The position numbers and the translations under genes are program-made. From positions 124,001 through 188,000 of the forward strand of contig NZ_FOVK01000004.1 of NCBI RefSeq assembly GCF_900115135.1: a DNA stretch of 64,000 nt. Direction: 5' to 3'. The stretch comes from Proteiniclasticum ruminis (GTDB lineage: Bacteria; Bacillota; Clostridia; Clostridiales; Clostridiaceae). Positions 24,208-33,853 of this stretch are shown here, one piece after another (the stretch's first letter is position 1; the number at the start of each line of letters is the position of its first letter). Under the pieces are notes generated by a model. That model did no database searches. It saw nothing but the letters and a program-made list of their open reading frames with translations, and was not told the origin of the DNA.

Positions 24208-25947
24208 GTGTACAAAGATAAAAAAAGATTTGGGAATTCTTTATGGGTTGCAGCCGCTCTACTGTCAGCTGTCAGCCTATATGTAATGCTCCTTGCTTTC
24301 TACCCTTCCTGGTTCCAAAACCTGGAGGGGAACTTGTGGCGCAGCGAATCTCAAAATCTCATGGATCATGCGGAGTACATCACCACAGGCTCTTCCTTGA
24401 GACTTCCTGAGATCCAGCAGCTGAAAGGCCTGAGGAAATTCGATGCTGAAAGATACAGCGTGGCAGAGAGCGGCGAAGCCATGTGGATCAGAATTCCAAG
24501 CAATATTCTGAAACAGGACTATTCCATCTTCTCAGCTCAGCCCTATATCAGAAATTTTGATATTTATTTCCCGATATTTACCGGAAGGCTGACCCAATAT
24601 CAGAACACCGAGGTTCTCTCCACAGGAAAAGTCCGTGGTAGAAGCATCCATGCTTTTGCCCACATGCCAAATTCCATCGATGCTGAACAGCCGATTTATA
24701 TCAGGATTGAAGGTCCGGTTCAGAATCCAGATTTCCAGACCATGCTCTATGAGGACTTTTCTGTCTACGAGAATCGCCTGTCCCTCTTTTTTTCCATTCA
24801 TTTCACTGTTTTTATCATCATATTTCTTGTGAATGTGATTTTATACTATATTTTCAAAGAAAAGTCCTACCTGTTCCATGGGCTGTTTCAGCTCTTCACT
24901 ACCCTTTCCCTGTATTACTTTACTTCCTTCGGAAACCGTATGTATGATATGGGCAGAACTTTTCATTATGAAGAGTATCAGATTCTAGCACTCCTTTTTA
25001 TGTATCTGTTCCTTTATGATTATCTGAAAGTCAAAAGTAAAGGAATCCTTTTTAGAGAGCTGTATCTGGGTGCCATGGCCATCGTTGGCACTTCGGCATT
25101 TTTCATCCTCATGACAAATCATGATCAGGAGATGTATTTTACTGCGGCCATCACCAGTCTTTCCTATCTCTTTATCTTCGCGGCCACCTACTACACGTAT
25201 CGGAACAAAACACGCTTCTCCGTATGGATTCCCTTTGCAACTTATGTACTGATGCTTTCATCCGTACTCCATACTTTGAGCCTATATGCATTCTTAGGAA
25301 GCAGCATCAGCATCAGACTCATGGTATTCACCTCCGTGCTGATTGAAGCCGTGGTCTTTACTTACAGTATTTTCCACCACATCAGTGATCAGCAGAAGGA
25401 GAATGCCTTCCTGAAAAATCAGGTGAACTTAGACCACCTGACAGGACTGAAAAACAGGTACTACCTGGACAAATATGCCAAAGAGAAGATGATGCTACTG
25501 GAAAAAGGTGGAAAATCCACTTCCATGATCATCCTGGACATCGACTTTTTCAAATCCGTCAATGATGATTTCGGCCATGACAAAGGAGATGAGGTGCTTC
25601 AGGAGCTGGCCAGAAAACTGGAGGCAACCTTCAGAAAGGAAGACTCTGTTACAAGACTAGGTGGAGAAGAATTCATCATACTGCTTTATGACAGCAACCT
25701 GAAAACCGCTGAGCTTCTTGCAGAGCGAGCAAGAAGTGTTGTAGAACATACAGATTTCGGACTGCAAAGACCCCTCACCATCAGTCTGGGGGTTGCAGAG
25801 AAGAAGCCAGGGGAGACATTCAATGAGCTCTATAAACGGGCTGATGACGCTCTATACACAGCAAAATCCATGGGAAGAAATCAAGTGCGGCTTTCAAGAG
25901 AACACACATTTACCGCATTTTTAGATGTACAGCAAGAGCCGGAATAA
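24208..25947 (+). CDS. 7TM-DISM diguanylate cyclase
   Basis: 579 residues. An N-terminal membrane segment is followed by an extracellular all-beta region (about 60-190, 7TMR-DISMED2-like), then seven membrane helices (about 195-400, 7TMR-DISM_7TM), a short coiled coil (DQQKENAFLKNQ) and a GGDEF domain. The active site is GGEEF near residue 486, with RKED five residues ahead, which matches the RxxD inhibitory site. It should make c-di-GMP in response to an external ligand. The start is GTG with a weak ribosome binding site; an in-frame stop lies just upstream, so no earlier start exists. It faces a GGDEF-EAL gene. Confidence 0.9.
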   Translation: MYKDKKRFGNSLWVAAALLSAVSLYVMLLAFYPSWFQNLEGNLWRSESQNLMDHAEYITTGSSLRLPEIQQLKGLRKFDAERYSVAESGEAMWIRIPSNILKQDYSIFSAQPYIRNFDIYFPIFTGRLTQYQNTEVLSTGKVRGRSIHAFAHMPNSIDAEQPIYIRIEGPVQNPDFQTMLYEDFSVYENRLSLFFSIHFTVFIIIFLVNVILYYIFKEKSYLFHGLFQLFTTLSLYYFTSFGNRMYDMGRTFHYEEYQILALLFMYLFLYDYLKVKSKGILFRELYLGAMAIVGTSAFFILMTNHDQEMYFTAAITSLSYLFIFAATYYTYRNKTRFSVWIPFATYVLMLSSVLHTLSLYAFLGSSISIRLMVFTSVLIEAVVFTYSIFHHISDQQKENAFLKNQVNLDHLTGLKNRYYLDKYAKEKMMLLEKGGKSTSMIILDIDFFKSVNDDFGHDKGDEVLQELARKLEATFRKEDSVTRLGGEEFIILLYDSNLKTAELLAERARSVVEHTDFGLQRPLTISLGVAEKKPGETFNELYKRADDALYTAKSMGRNQVRLSREHTFTAFLDVQQEPE

Positions 25948-25978
25948 CTTCAAAAATCCGATGGATTTTTTCAATGAG

Positions 25979-26010
25979 AAAGGCAGGAGAACCAAGATTC
26001 TCCTGCCTTT
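25979..26010. terminator. Bidirectional terminator
   Basis: A perfect 13-bp stem AAAGGCAGGAGAA/TTCTCCTGCCTTT with a 6-nt loop is followed by CTTATTTTTT. A smaller AAAAATCC/GGATTTTT hairpin precedes it at 25951-25970. Confidence 0.85.
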
Positions 26011-26046
26011 CTTATTTTTTCGGGTTATTGGAGTAGAGGATGCTCG

Positions 26047-28473
26047 CTAGTTGTGGGGTTCATACACTGTAAGAAAATCCAGAAGAGAAGCTTCTGTCAT
26101 GGGTTTCCCATAGTAATATCCTTGCACACTGTCGCATCCTTCCATCTTCAAAAAATCCACTTGCTTTCTGGTTTCAGCTCCTTCTGCCACCGTGAGCATC
26201 CCCAGGTTATGGGCCAAAGTGATGATGGTGGATACAATATCCCTGCTCTTATCATCCTCCTCAATACCATCTACAAAGGATTTGTCGATTTTTAAGTAGT
26301 CAATGGGAAAATCCTTCAGATATTTCAAGGAGCTGTATCCGGTGCCAAAATCATCGATGGCTACTTTCAGTCCCAGCTCTTTGATCTTCTGCAGCTCCTT
26401 CTGAACCACTTCTGCATGGGAAGCAATGGACTCTGTGATTTCCAGCACCAGCTGGCTGGGTGGAACTTTTTCGTCCTTGATCATTCTTTCGAGGCATAGA
26501 AGAAACTCAGGATGATAAAACTGATGGGTGGAAATATTCACCGACATTTCCAGCTGATATCCCAGCTGATTCCACTTGGCTAAATCTGAAAGGGCTTTCT
26601 TTGTTACCCAGTTGCCAAGTTCGATGATGAGACCGCTGTCTTCCGCCACTTTTATAAACTGATTGGGAGGAACCGTGCCCAGTTCCTGACTGTGCCATCT
26701 GAGAAGGGCTTCCACTCCAGTGATCTTCCCGCTTAAAAGCTCCACCTGAGGCTGATATACCAGGGAAAACTCTTCTTTTTTCATGGCTTCTTTAAGCAGG
26801 AGCTCCATCCGGAGAGCCTCATCTTCCCTCTCCATGCCCTTGGTCCCATAGAAGGTGGCATGGTTTCTTCCCGTTTTCTTAGAATAATACATGGCATTGT
26901 CTGACTTTTTAAGCAGTGTCTCCAGATCTTCACCATCTTCCGGGTACAAGCTGATTCCAATGCTGGAAGACACACTGACTTCAGCATAATGAATGATGAA
27001 AGGATCTTTAAAGAGGCTTTGAAGATTCTCGGCGAAAGATTCCACTTCGCTCCGCTCTGTAAATCCATAAAGAAAAATATACTCATCCCCACCATAACGG
27101 TAGAGCTTTGCTCTATGGTCATGGACATGATAAAGAAGTCTTTGGGACACTGCCTTTAGAAGCTCATCTCCCACTTCATGACCCCAGTTGTCATTGATGG
27201 ATTTAAAACGGTCCAGATCCAGAACCAGAACACCAATCCTCGCTTCATCCTCCAGAAGACGGTCAAAGTCTTCCATCATAGCTCTCTGGTTGGGCAGATG
27301 GGTCAGATGGTCCTGATAGGCTACCTTTTTCAGGGAGCGCTCCATATTCTTCCGGTTGGTGATGTCCTTTCCGATGCAGTGGATGCCTTTCATTTCCCCC
27401 CCGATGATCAGAGGCATTACGGTGATATGAAGATGCACCACTTCTTGTTTTCTATTGAACATGGCGGTTTCGTAGCGGATGGAGTGTCCATTTAGAACCT
27501 TGGAGAACTCCTTTAAGGTAAACTGCTGGTACTCTGGCAGAATAAAAGGGAGAAAAGGCTTCCCGATGAGCTCCTCTGCGCTGTAGCCCATGAGTTCTTC
27601 TGTGGCTTTATTAAGATGCAGAAAGTTTCCTTCCAGATCATAGGTGACCACGGCATCGATGTTATCCTCAAAAAGAGACCTGTAGCGCTCCTCACTCTCC
27701 AACAGCTCAATCTCCATGTCTTTTCTCTTGGAGATATCCTTGGCGACTCCAAAGACTTCCATGACTTCTCCTTCGATGATGACAGGAATGGCCGTGATAT
27801 CAAGATATCCCACATCTCCCGTTTTGTTCACAGAGCGGAGCTCTACCTGGGCAATCTGCTTTTCAAGGACCTTGCCAAAATACTCATTCACAAGTCTATG
27901 GTCCAATTCATGGATCACCTCAAGATAATGAAGACCGATGATCTCTTCCTTCGTTCTTTTAAAATACTCCGCCCCTTTGAGATTCATCTCCAGAAAATAT
28001 CCTCTGGTATCGATGAGGTAGTGGATGTCTGGACTCTGTTCAAAAAAAGCATCATACTGCAGATGGATTTTGTTCAGTTTCTGAAGGAGCCTGTCCTGCT
28101 CTCTTTTATCTTCCAGAATCAATAGAGACAGCACTTCTCCCGCCAACTCCCTCAGAGGAATGATTCTGGCGGTGACAGACATAGGCTTCCCTTTTGCAGT
28201 CATTGTTCTAAGCGGAAAAGTATGTCCACCGTGATGAATGAGCGGGTGCCTGCTCTTATCTTCCAGCTGGATATTCAGTACATCCAGGCAGTTCTTGGGA
28301 TCCGGCCGCGTGTCCTGGTTTTCCGGAATTTCCAGGTATGAAGAAAAAGCCCGGTTTCTGCCGAGAAAAAAGACTTCTTCTTTATTTTTCTCCAATAAAA
28401 GTGCTGCAGGATAAGGCAGTGCTTGAAGAGCAGTAATAAACTCCCCAAGACTCATTAAATTCTGTTCATTCAT
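26047..28473 (-). CDS. PAS-GGDEF-EAL cyclic-di-GMP signalling protein
   Basis: About 808 residues from the ATG at 28473, which follows GGAAGGATTT; no membrane segment, so cytoplasmic. An N-terminal PAS-like region is followed by two clear PAS domains (FFEQSPDIHYLIDTRG and RYRSLFEDNIDAVVTYDLEG), each with a PAC-like tail. The GGDEF domain has GGDEY in place of GGDEF and no RxxD inhibitory site. The EAL domain keeps EALLRW, VLEITES, DDFGTGYSSL and AEGAE, so phosphodiesterase activity is expected, with the cyclase half possibly regulatory. It is convergent with the 7TM cyclase across a shared terminator. Confidence 0.92.
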   Translation of the reverse strand: MNEQNLMSLGEFITALQALPYPAALLLEKNKEEVFFLGRNRAFSSYLEIPENQDTRPDPKNCLDVLNIQLEDKSRHPLIHHGGHTFPLRTMTAKGKPMSVTARIIPLRELAGEVLSLLILEDKREQDRLLQKLNKIHLQYDAFFEQSPDIHYLIDTRGYFLEMNLKGAEYFKRTKEEIIGLHYLEVIHELDHRLVNEYFGKVLEKQIAQVELRSVNKTGDVGYLDITAIPVIIEGEVMEVFGVAKDISKRKDMEIELLESEERYRSLFEDNIDAVVTYDLEGNFLHLNKATEELMGYSAEELIGKPFLPFILPEYQQFTLKEFSKVLNGHSIRYETAMFNRKQEVVHLHITVMPLIIGGEMKGIHCIGKDITNRKNMERSLKKVAYQDHLTHLPNQRAMMEDFDRLLEDEARIGVLVLDLDRFKSINDNWGHEVGDELLKAVSQRLLYHVHDHRAKLYRYGGDEYIFLYGFTERSEVESFAENLQSLFKDPFIIHYAEVSVSSSIGISLYPEDGEDLETLLKKSDNAMYYSKKTGRNHATFYGTKGMEREDEALRMELLLKEAMKKEEFSLVYQPQVELLSGKITGVEALLRWHSQELGTVPPNQFIKVAEDSGLIIELGNWVTKKALSDLAKWNQLGYQLEMSVNISTHQFYHPEFLLCLERMIKDEKVPPSQLVLEITESIASHAEVVQKELQKIKELGLKVAIDDFGTGYSSLKYLKDFPIDYLKIDKSFVDGIEEDDKSRDIVSTIITLAHNLGMLTVAEGAETRKQVDFLKMEGCDSVQGYYYGKPMTEASLLDFLTVYEPHN

Positions 28474-28589
28474 ATGATTTAAATCCTTCCACATGCGGTG
28501 TATAAGCGGTGTATAAAATACTATTTATATTATACTAGGATAGCTTGAAAAAACCTATGATATTCAATGGATGTTCACAAAAAAAAAGA

Positions 28590-28614
28590 GAGAAGGTGCT
28601 GCTGCACCTTTCTC
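28590..28614 (-). terminator. Terminator of the VWA gene
   Basis: An AGAAAGGTGC/GCACCTTCT stem with one bulge is followed on the minus strand by TCTCTTTTTTTTTG. Confidence 0.8.
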
Positions 28615-28630
28615 CCGAAATCTCATGATT

Positions 28631-29284
28631 CTATGGCCTTTTTTTTCTTTTTTCAAAGTCTTCCTCTATTTTCTTTTTCCAGTTGGGATCCATCTGGCTG
28701 CTGTTTCTCATATTGCTTACAGCTTCACTGATGACCGAATAATTGAGTCTTGTGCCCTTCTCATCCGCATGATAGGTTACAGCGCGGTCTCTGCCAATTC
28801 CATACTGTTCGGCAGCTTCTTCTGCATCAATGTTCGCGCCAAGAAAAAGAAACTCCCAGCCATACTTCGTCTTTTGTGTTTCGATCATCTTTCTTACTTT
28901 TTCCTGGGTAAACTCCCTGCTGGCATTCTCATATCCGTCTGTGGTGATGACAAAGAGCACTTTACCCGGTTTTTCTTCCGGCTTTTCATTCTTATGCACC
29001 GCAATCATCTCACTGATGGTCAGTCCTACAGCATCCAGAAGGGCTGTGGAACCTCTGACATAGTACTCTTTGTCTGTTAGAGGCAAAACCTCTTTCAGCG
29101 GCATCATTCTATGCAGCAGCTCATACCGGTCATCAAAAAGCACCGTGGTGATTCTTGCCCTTCCTTTTTCCTTCTTCTGCTTCTCAAGAAGTGCGTTATA
29201 TCCCCCGATGGTGTCCTTTTCAAGTCCTGCCATACTGCCGCTTCTGTCCAGAATAAAGACCAGTTCTGTGTAATTCTTCTTCAT
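28631..29284 (-). CDS. von Willebrand factor A domain protein
   Basis: 217 residues, no signal peptide. The MIDAS motif is intact: DRSGS near residue 13, T in STALLDAVG near 95, and D in ITTDGYENAS near 130. The C-terminus is basic and charged (KKKIEEDFEKRKKRP). Stand-alone cytoplasmic VWA proteins of this kind often act as metal-dependent scaffolds, for example in TerY-like modules; no ter gene is seen here. GGAGGAATCAGCA precedes the ATG. It lies 79 bp downstream of the macro-domain gene on the same strand and is probably co-transcribed with it. Confidence 0.88.
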   Translation of the reverse strand: MKKNYTELVFILDRSGSMAGLEKDTIGGYNALLEKQKKEKGRARITTVLFDDRYELLHRMMPLKEVLPLTDKEYYVRGSTALLDAVGLTISEMIAVHKNEKPEEKPGKVLFVITTDGYENASREFTQEKVRKMIETQKTKYGWEFLFLGANIDAEEAAEQYGIGRDRAVTYHADEKGTRLNYSVISEAVSNMRNSSQMDPNWKKKIEEDFEKRKKRP

Positions 29285-29363
29285 TGCTGATTCCTCCTGT
29301 ATGTTTTATGCTTTTAGCATACAGGACATCTCATCGGATGGGGTCGCCTCAAAAGCGACATCT

Positions 29364-30383
29364 TCAGGAACTGGTGAGCGTCGTTTCCAGGAAGCTGAAA
29401 AGCACCTCATTGATTTCGAAAATATTATAGTTCTCCTCTTCGATGAAGTAGGAAAGAATGAGATCAAACCTGCTGCTTCTTGAAAGCGCATACCCTGCTC
29501 TTCTTAGAAGATCCTCTGTTTCATCCATGGAGAGATAAAGCGCCACCGCCAAAGACAGCACCGTCTTTTTGCTGGGCTGATAGTCTTCATCTTTCCTGAT
29601 TTTAGAAAACAGTTTTCTGTCCATATTGGCTCTTTTATAAATTTCTGTATCCGTATACCCTTTTTCATCGATGAGCCTTAAGAGCATCCTGCTGAATGTC
29701 TCTTCCTTTCTATGAAGAAGCTCCTCCAGTTTTCTCTCCTTCCCTGGTGCTCGGAACGCTTCCTCTACGCCCATCACAGGCAGATCTTTCAGAATTTCCA
29801 TTTGGTAGGCTCTGCTTTGTGCTTTTCTGTCCCTGCTGAAATACCCTTCTTTTTCCTCCACATAATGGTCATCCACATAGCTTTTTACAGCGTCATGGAG
29901 ATTTTGAGAAATCAGGAAGGCTCCTTTATCAAAAAGAACCAGATATACCAGAAGATCTTCTTCCTTCAGAAAGGCTCTGATGGTATCCACTGCTACCTTC
30001 ATGGCTTCTTTCTTGGGATATCCGTATATCCCCGCCGAAATCAGAGGAAAGGCTATGCTCTGAAGACCCTTTTCCTTGGCAATCAGTAAAGAGTTTCTAT
30101 AGGCGCTTTGTAAGAGTTCCTCTTCCCCATGGTTCCCATCCACATATCTCGGCCCCACCGTATGGATGATATAGTCCGCAGGCAAATCATATCCTTTGGT
30201 GATTTTAGCTTCTCCTGTTCTGCATCCTCCTAAAGTCTTGCATTCTTCAAGAAGATCTTTGCCTGCAGCTCGATGGATGGCTCCATCCACACCCCCTCCA
30301 CCAAGCAGGCTCTCATTGGCTGCATTGACGATGGCATCAACTTTCATTCTGGTGATATCTTCTCTAATCAGTTCCAGTGGCAT
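29364..30383 (-). CDS. Macro domain protein with C-terminal HTH-like domain
   Basis: 339 residues from the ATG at 30383 (GAGGAGTGAAGTCA upstream); a GTG three codons earlier is too close to that site. The macro domain covers about 1-170: [22 protein letters not shown] near residue 17 (quoted in part) and [12 protein letters not shown] near 117 form the ADP-ribose pocket, so hydrolysis or binding of ADP-ribose is expected. Residues 215-339 form a second domain with an XRE-like segment ([20 protein letters not shown]). Its tail has [20 protein letters not shown]. The combination recurs in Firmicutes, with unknown role. It is paired with the VWA gene. Confidence 0.88.
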   Translation of the reverse strand: MPLELIREDITRMKVDAIVNAANESLLGGGGVDGAIHRAAGKDLLEECKTLGGCRTGEAKITKGYDLPADYIIHTVGPRYVDGNHGEEELLQSAYRNSLLIAKEKGLQSIAFPLISAGIYGYPKKEAMKVAVDTIRAFLKEEDLLVYLVLFDKGAFLISQNLHDAVKSYVDDHYVEEKEGYFSRDRKAQSRAYQMEILKDLPVMGVEEAFRAPGKERKLEELLHRKEETFSRMLLRLIDEKGYTDTEIYKRANMDRKLFSKIRKDEDYQPSKKTVLSLAVALYLSMDETEDLLRRAGYALSRSSRFDLILSYFIEEENYNIFEINEVLFSFLETTLTSS

Positions 30384-30716
30384 TGACTTCACTCCTCATG
30401 CACTTTTCTTATATCTAGGATAATCTTTTTTCCGGAGAAACACCAGTGCTCTATCCTACGGTGATTCACATTCTTTCTTAGAATCTCAACACTTTTCTTT
30501 TTCCAGATTCTCATTATTTAACTCCCTAAATATCAAACTCACAAAATTTGCATAAATATGCACTTCATTCAAAAAAAGTCTAGGATGTAACCTTTACCTG
30601 CTGTATCATAAAAGTGTAAACCCTTGGGAGAAGTGTCTTTTCCAATTCCGCCTTGAAATCAAACATTCCTTCCCTTGATTTAATTTTTGGGCGCTTCTTC
30701 CATTTTACAGCTAGAG

Positions 30717-30749
30717 TCTCCGGTTTGAGCAAACACCTTAAACCGGAGA
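30717..30749. repeat. Inverted repeat / hairpin
   Basis: A 10-bp stem TCTCCGGTTT/AAACCGGAGA with a 13-nt loop. TTCTTGTTT follows on the plus strand. It may be a second terminator, but no plus-strand gene lies upstream. Confidence 0.5.
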
Positions 30750-30784
30750 TTTCTTGTTTCACCAGGATATACTAGCATAAAAAG

Positions 30785-30826
30785 AACCCCATTCTTTCAG
30801 GAGATCTCCTTTGAAAGAATGGGGTT
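30785..30826. terminator. Terminator of the FdrA-type operon
   Basis: A 15-bp stem AACCCCATTCTTTCA/TGAAAGAATGGGGTT encloses the palindrome GGAGATCTCC. On the minus strand CTTTTTATG follows. It closes the permease-to-DUF1116 operon. Confidence 0.8.
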
Positions 30827-30865
30827 TTGAAATGAGAGGGATGGTCTATGAGGGATAAAACGATC

Positions 30866-32302
30866 TTATGCTTCCAGTTCCTTGATTCTCTTTGCCAGGG
30901 CCAGTGCTGCCTTCTTGAAGCACTCCATTGGAGGATTTACAACACCTGCGCCGATCATACCGATACCTGGCTCTTTATGAGCAATGGCAGTATCGATGAG
31001 TGGCAGAACCCCTGTCTCCAGAACTTTTCTCAGATCGATTCCAGTTGGAATACCCTGGAAGTTCAGGATTGGAATGGTCACGTTTGGATTTTCAGTGGTG
31101 GTGATTTCACCCATCTTCTTGGTGTAGTTGATGGCATCATTTACAGTTCCACCAACCAGGGAAACGATGGCTGGCGCTGTGGACATAGCAAATCCGCCAA
31201 TACCATAGGTCTCTGTAATCGCACTGTCTCCGATATCAAGGCCTGAGTCTTCTGGCTTGAATCCTGCAAAGAGAGGTCCTACAACCACCTGAGCTGGTCC
31301 AGTGAACCACTGGTTGCCTTCCAGTCCGCTGACACGGATACCGAACTCATATCCATTTCTGGCCATGGTGGTCAGGATGGAGCTGTATTCCACATTATGG
31401 GCAGCGTCCATGGCATTTTTCGCCAGAGCCATCCAAGTAGGTCCGGAGAAGTAGTCAGAGGATGCCACGAAGTTGAACACATCCACCTTGTCTTTGGTGG
31501 AGAAGCTGGTCTGCACCAGGTAAGGGGTCAGTGCCTGAATCAGAAGTGTAGTACCTGCTACGTTTCTGTTATGGCACTCATCTCCCATATGAAGAGCCTG
31601 GGAAAGAAGAAGTCTCAGATCGATTTCTCCTGCAATTTCCATGGCTTCCTTCAGCATTGGGCCTAGAACATCTCTCATCCAGATGAGTCTTTCAATAACA
31701 CTTTCGTCATTGGCACCCATTCTGAGGATCTTTGAAAGCTGCTCGCTGAGGTTTGTATAAGAAACATTTCCGTAGGTCTTATTTTCTACGATGTGCACAT
31801 ACATGGAAGGAGAAGTGACGCCCGCCATGGATCCAACGGTACTGTGCTCGTGGCATGGAGAGAATTCAATTTCTCCAGAAGCTGCCAGTCTTTCTGCATC
31901 CGCAATGTCTTTTGCCAATCCTTCGAAAACCAGCGCTCCTGTCACGGCTCCCTTCATGGCACCACACATGTTTTCCCAAGCCACTGGTGGGCCGGCATGA
32001 ATGATCATGTTCTTCTTCATTCCTGGAATGACGTTGATCGCCTGATCAAAGCCGATGAGAACAGGTCTGGAAGAAACTACTTTTTCTACTACATCTTTGT
32101 TTGCTGCTTCAATCTTTTCACGGATTCCTGGAGTATCCAGATAATCCAGTGCAGCCAGGACTTCTTCATCTCCGTCTGCTGGAGGCATGAAATTCACCTG
32201 GGATACCTTTACCCCCTGGCTGTTGAGATCTTCTTTGAACATCTCCAGTCCTACGTTGACAACTTCCAGTTCACTGCTGAATAATTCGTTGATTTTTACC
32301 AT
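30866..32302 (-). CDS. allG: DUF1116 protein YlbE-like (AllG), oxamate carbamoyltransferase component
   Basis: 478 residues, DUF1116. In E. coli the neighbours fdrA, ylbE and ylbF (now allF, allG, allH) form the transcarbamylase that splits oxalurate to oxamate and carbamoyl phosphate; this protein is the AllG homologue. Recognisable stretches are HAGPPVAWENMCGAMKGAV near residue 136, SPCHEHSTVGSMAGVTSPSM near 167 and MGDECHNRN near 236. It is soluble with no signal peptide. Last gene of a tight operon, 2 bases after the fdrA stop; AAAGGAGGAGAACTAAAA precedes the ATG. The reaction in this organism is inferred from family and context. Confidence 0.88.
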   Translation of the reverse strand: MVKINELFSSELEVVNVGLEMFKEDLNSQGVKVSQVNFMPPADGDEEVLAALDYLDTPGIREKIEAANKDVVEKVVSSRPVLIGFDQAINVIPGMKKNMIIHAGPPVAWENMCGAMKGAVTGALVFEGLAKDIADAERLAASGEIEFSPCHEHSTVGSMAGVTSPSMYVHIVENKTYGNVSYTNLSEQLSKILRMGANDESVIERLIWMRDVLGPMLKEAMEIAGEIDLRLLLSQALHMGDECHNRNVAGTTLLIQALTPYLVQTSFSTKDKVDVFNFVASSDYFSGPTWMALAKNAMDAAHNVEYSSILTTMARNGYEFGIRVSGLEGNQWFTGPAQVVVGPLFAGFKPEDSGLDIGDSAITETYGIGGFAMSTAPAIVSLVGGTVNDAINYTKKMGEITTTENPNVTIPILNFQGIPTGIDLRKVLETGVLPLIDTAIAHKEPGIGMIGAGVVNPPMECFKKAALALAKRIKELEA

Positions 32303-32304
32303 TT

Positions 32305-33852
32305 TTAGTTCTCCTCCTTTGACACAAATCCTCTGGATAAGAGTCCAGTGTTCTCACTGCTGCTGGATATGGTCACGCCTTCTGCCATGAGTCTTTCCAC
32401 CTGATCGTCAAAGACCTGTGGATCCAGCTCAGTTCCTAATACAAAGGCAAGGATCTCCAGATGTCTGCCTTCTTTTGCTGCAATGGCCTTTGCTTCCTTG
32501 ATGGCAGGGAGTGTAGCACCTACTGGGTCCATATGAGCGCCGTATCCAAGGATCATATCAATGGCAATGACGCCAACTTCTGGATCTTTCGCTTCCTTCA
32601 CAATACGGTCCAGTCTCAAGGATGGATCAATCATTGGATGAGGTCTTCCCTGTGTGAAGCTGTCATCTCCAAAGTCGATGAAGGTATGTTCTTTGCTTGC
32701 TTCCATAGGTCCGATCTTATAAGCTTCCTTCTTGGAGATGTTGCTGTATACAGGTCCAACAGCTTCTTCTACAAGGTATGCAACTTCCTGGCAGATGGTT
32801 CCGCCGCAGAAGAGGCCTCTTACATATTTCTGCTCTGGATTCAGCTTAGCTTTGATTTCTTCAATGAGTGGCATATTGAGTGAATGCTTGTTGATGGTTT
32901 CTTCTGGAACACCAGACAGAATCACAGCCTTCAGCGCTGCCTGCTTGGTGGTCTTTGCATAAATCGCTCCTGAAGCTTCGATTTCCTTCTGGTCTCCCCC
33001 AAGGAAACAGATGACTACAGGCTTCTCGCTCTTCTGTACTTCTGCATAAATCTTGTCTGCAACTTCTTTTGCGGGTGGCTTGGAAACCAGAATGATAATC
33101 TTGGTGTCCTCATCTTCCTGAAGTGCTTTGATGCCGTCCAGCATCATGATGCCGCCTACTTCTTTAGACAGGTCTCTTCCGCCAGTTCCGATGAGCTGGG
33201 AAACACCGCCGCCAAAGTCATGGATACGAACGCTGACTTCCTGTGCGCCTGTTCCTGAAGCTGCAACGATACCGATGGATCCACGTCTTACCTCATTGGC
33301 AAAACAAAGTCCTTTTCCATTAAGTATTGCGGTACCGCAGTCTGGTCCCATGACAAGAAGACCCTTTTCATGCGCTTCTTTCTTCAGTTCAATTTCTTCT
33401 TCCAGTGTCACGTTGTCACTGAACATCATGACATGAAGACCTTCGCGGATGGCTTTCTTTGCCACTCTTGCTGCGTAAGCGCCAGGTACGGAAATCACTG
33501 CAACCTTGGCATCTTTATGATGCTTTACAGCGGCTTCTACACTGCTGTATGTAAGATCCTTCTCTTCTCCCTGGACTTCTTTTCTCTGCATGACTTCTTC
33601 TACTTTTACGAGAAGCTCTTCTGGATCGTAGCCTTCCTCGCTCTCGATGACGATCATAAGATCTCCAGGCTTTGCCTCTTCTGCTTCTTTCTGAAGAAGA
33701 CCTGTGTTCTTTAAAACATCCTTGTTCATGCTGGTGCCCATGGCGATGTTCACCTGCTTGACGCCTTCTACACCATTGGCTTTGGTAGAAAGTGCCATAA
33801 GGGATACAGAATCAAAATAAGTATTCTTTTTGATGATGGTTTTAATTGCCAT
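32305..33852 (-). CDS. fdrA: FdrA protein (AllF), acyl-CoA synthetase-like oxamate carbamoyltransferase component
   Basis: 515 residues, the normal FdrA length. The fold is succinyl-CoA synthetase alpha/beta-like: a CoA-binding-type Rossmann region (VAVISVPGAYAARVAKKAIR near residue 116), GPDCGTAILNGKGLCFANEV near 177 and GIVAASGTGAQEVSVRIHDF near 199. A second ligase-like half holds GLFCGGTICQEVAYL near 344 and HTFIDFGDDSFTQGRPHPMI near 388. It is the central subunit of the AllFGH type carbamoyltransferase. It starts 1 base after the allH stop, with AAAAGGAGAAATGAA before the ATG. The protein appears complete. Confidence 0.92.
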   Translation of the reverse strand: MAIKTIIKKNTYFDSVSLMALSTKANGVEGVKQVNIAMGTSMNKDVLKNTGLLQKEAEEAKPGDLMIVIESEEGYDPEELLVKVEEVMQRKEVQGEEKDLTYSSVEAAVKHHKDAKVAVISVPGAYAARVAKKAIREGLHVMMFSDNVTLEEEIELKKEAHEKGLLVMGPDCGTAILNGKGLCFANEVRRGSIGIVAASGTGAQEVSVRIHDFGGGVSQLIGTGGRDLSKEVGGIMMLDGIKALQEDEDTKIIILVSKPPAKEVADKIYAEVQKSEKPVVICFLGGDQKEIEASGAIYAKTTKQAALKAVILSGVPEETINKHSLNMPLIEEIKAKLNPEQKYVRGLFCGGTICQEVAYLVEEAVGPVYSNISKKEAYKIGPMEASKEHTFIDFGDDSFTQGRPHPMIDPSLRLDRIVKEAKDPEVGVIAIDMILGYGAHMDPVGATLPAIKEAKAIAAKEGRHLEILAFVLGTELDPQVFDDQVERLMAEGVTISSSSENTGLLSRGFVSKEEN

Positions 33853-33853
33853 T

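Larger units (their letters stand above)
30384..30865. other. Intergenic region with two hairpins
   Basis: About 480 bases without a credible gene. It holds a 10-bp hairpin at 30717-30749 and the terminator at 30785-30826. A minus-strand frame at 30580-30762 starts with GTG inside the first hairpin, has no ribosome binding site and is not called. Confidence 0.6.

Noticed and set aside
30580-30762. Minus-strand 60-codon frame
   Set aside because: Starts with GTG inside a hairpin and has no ribosome binding site. The inner ATG gives only 28 residues.
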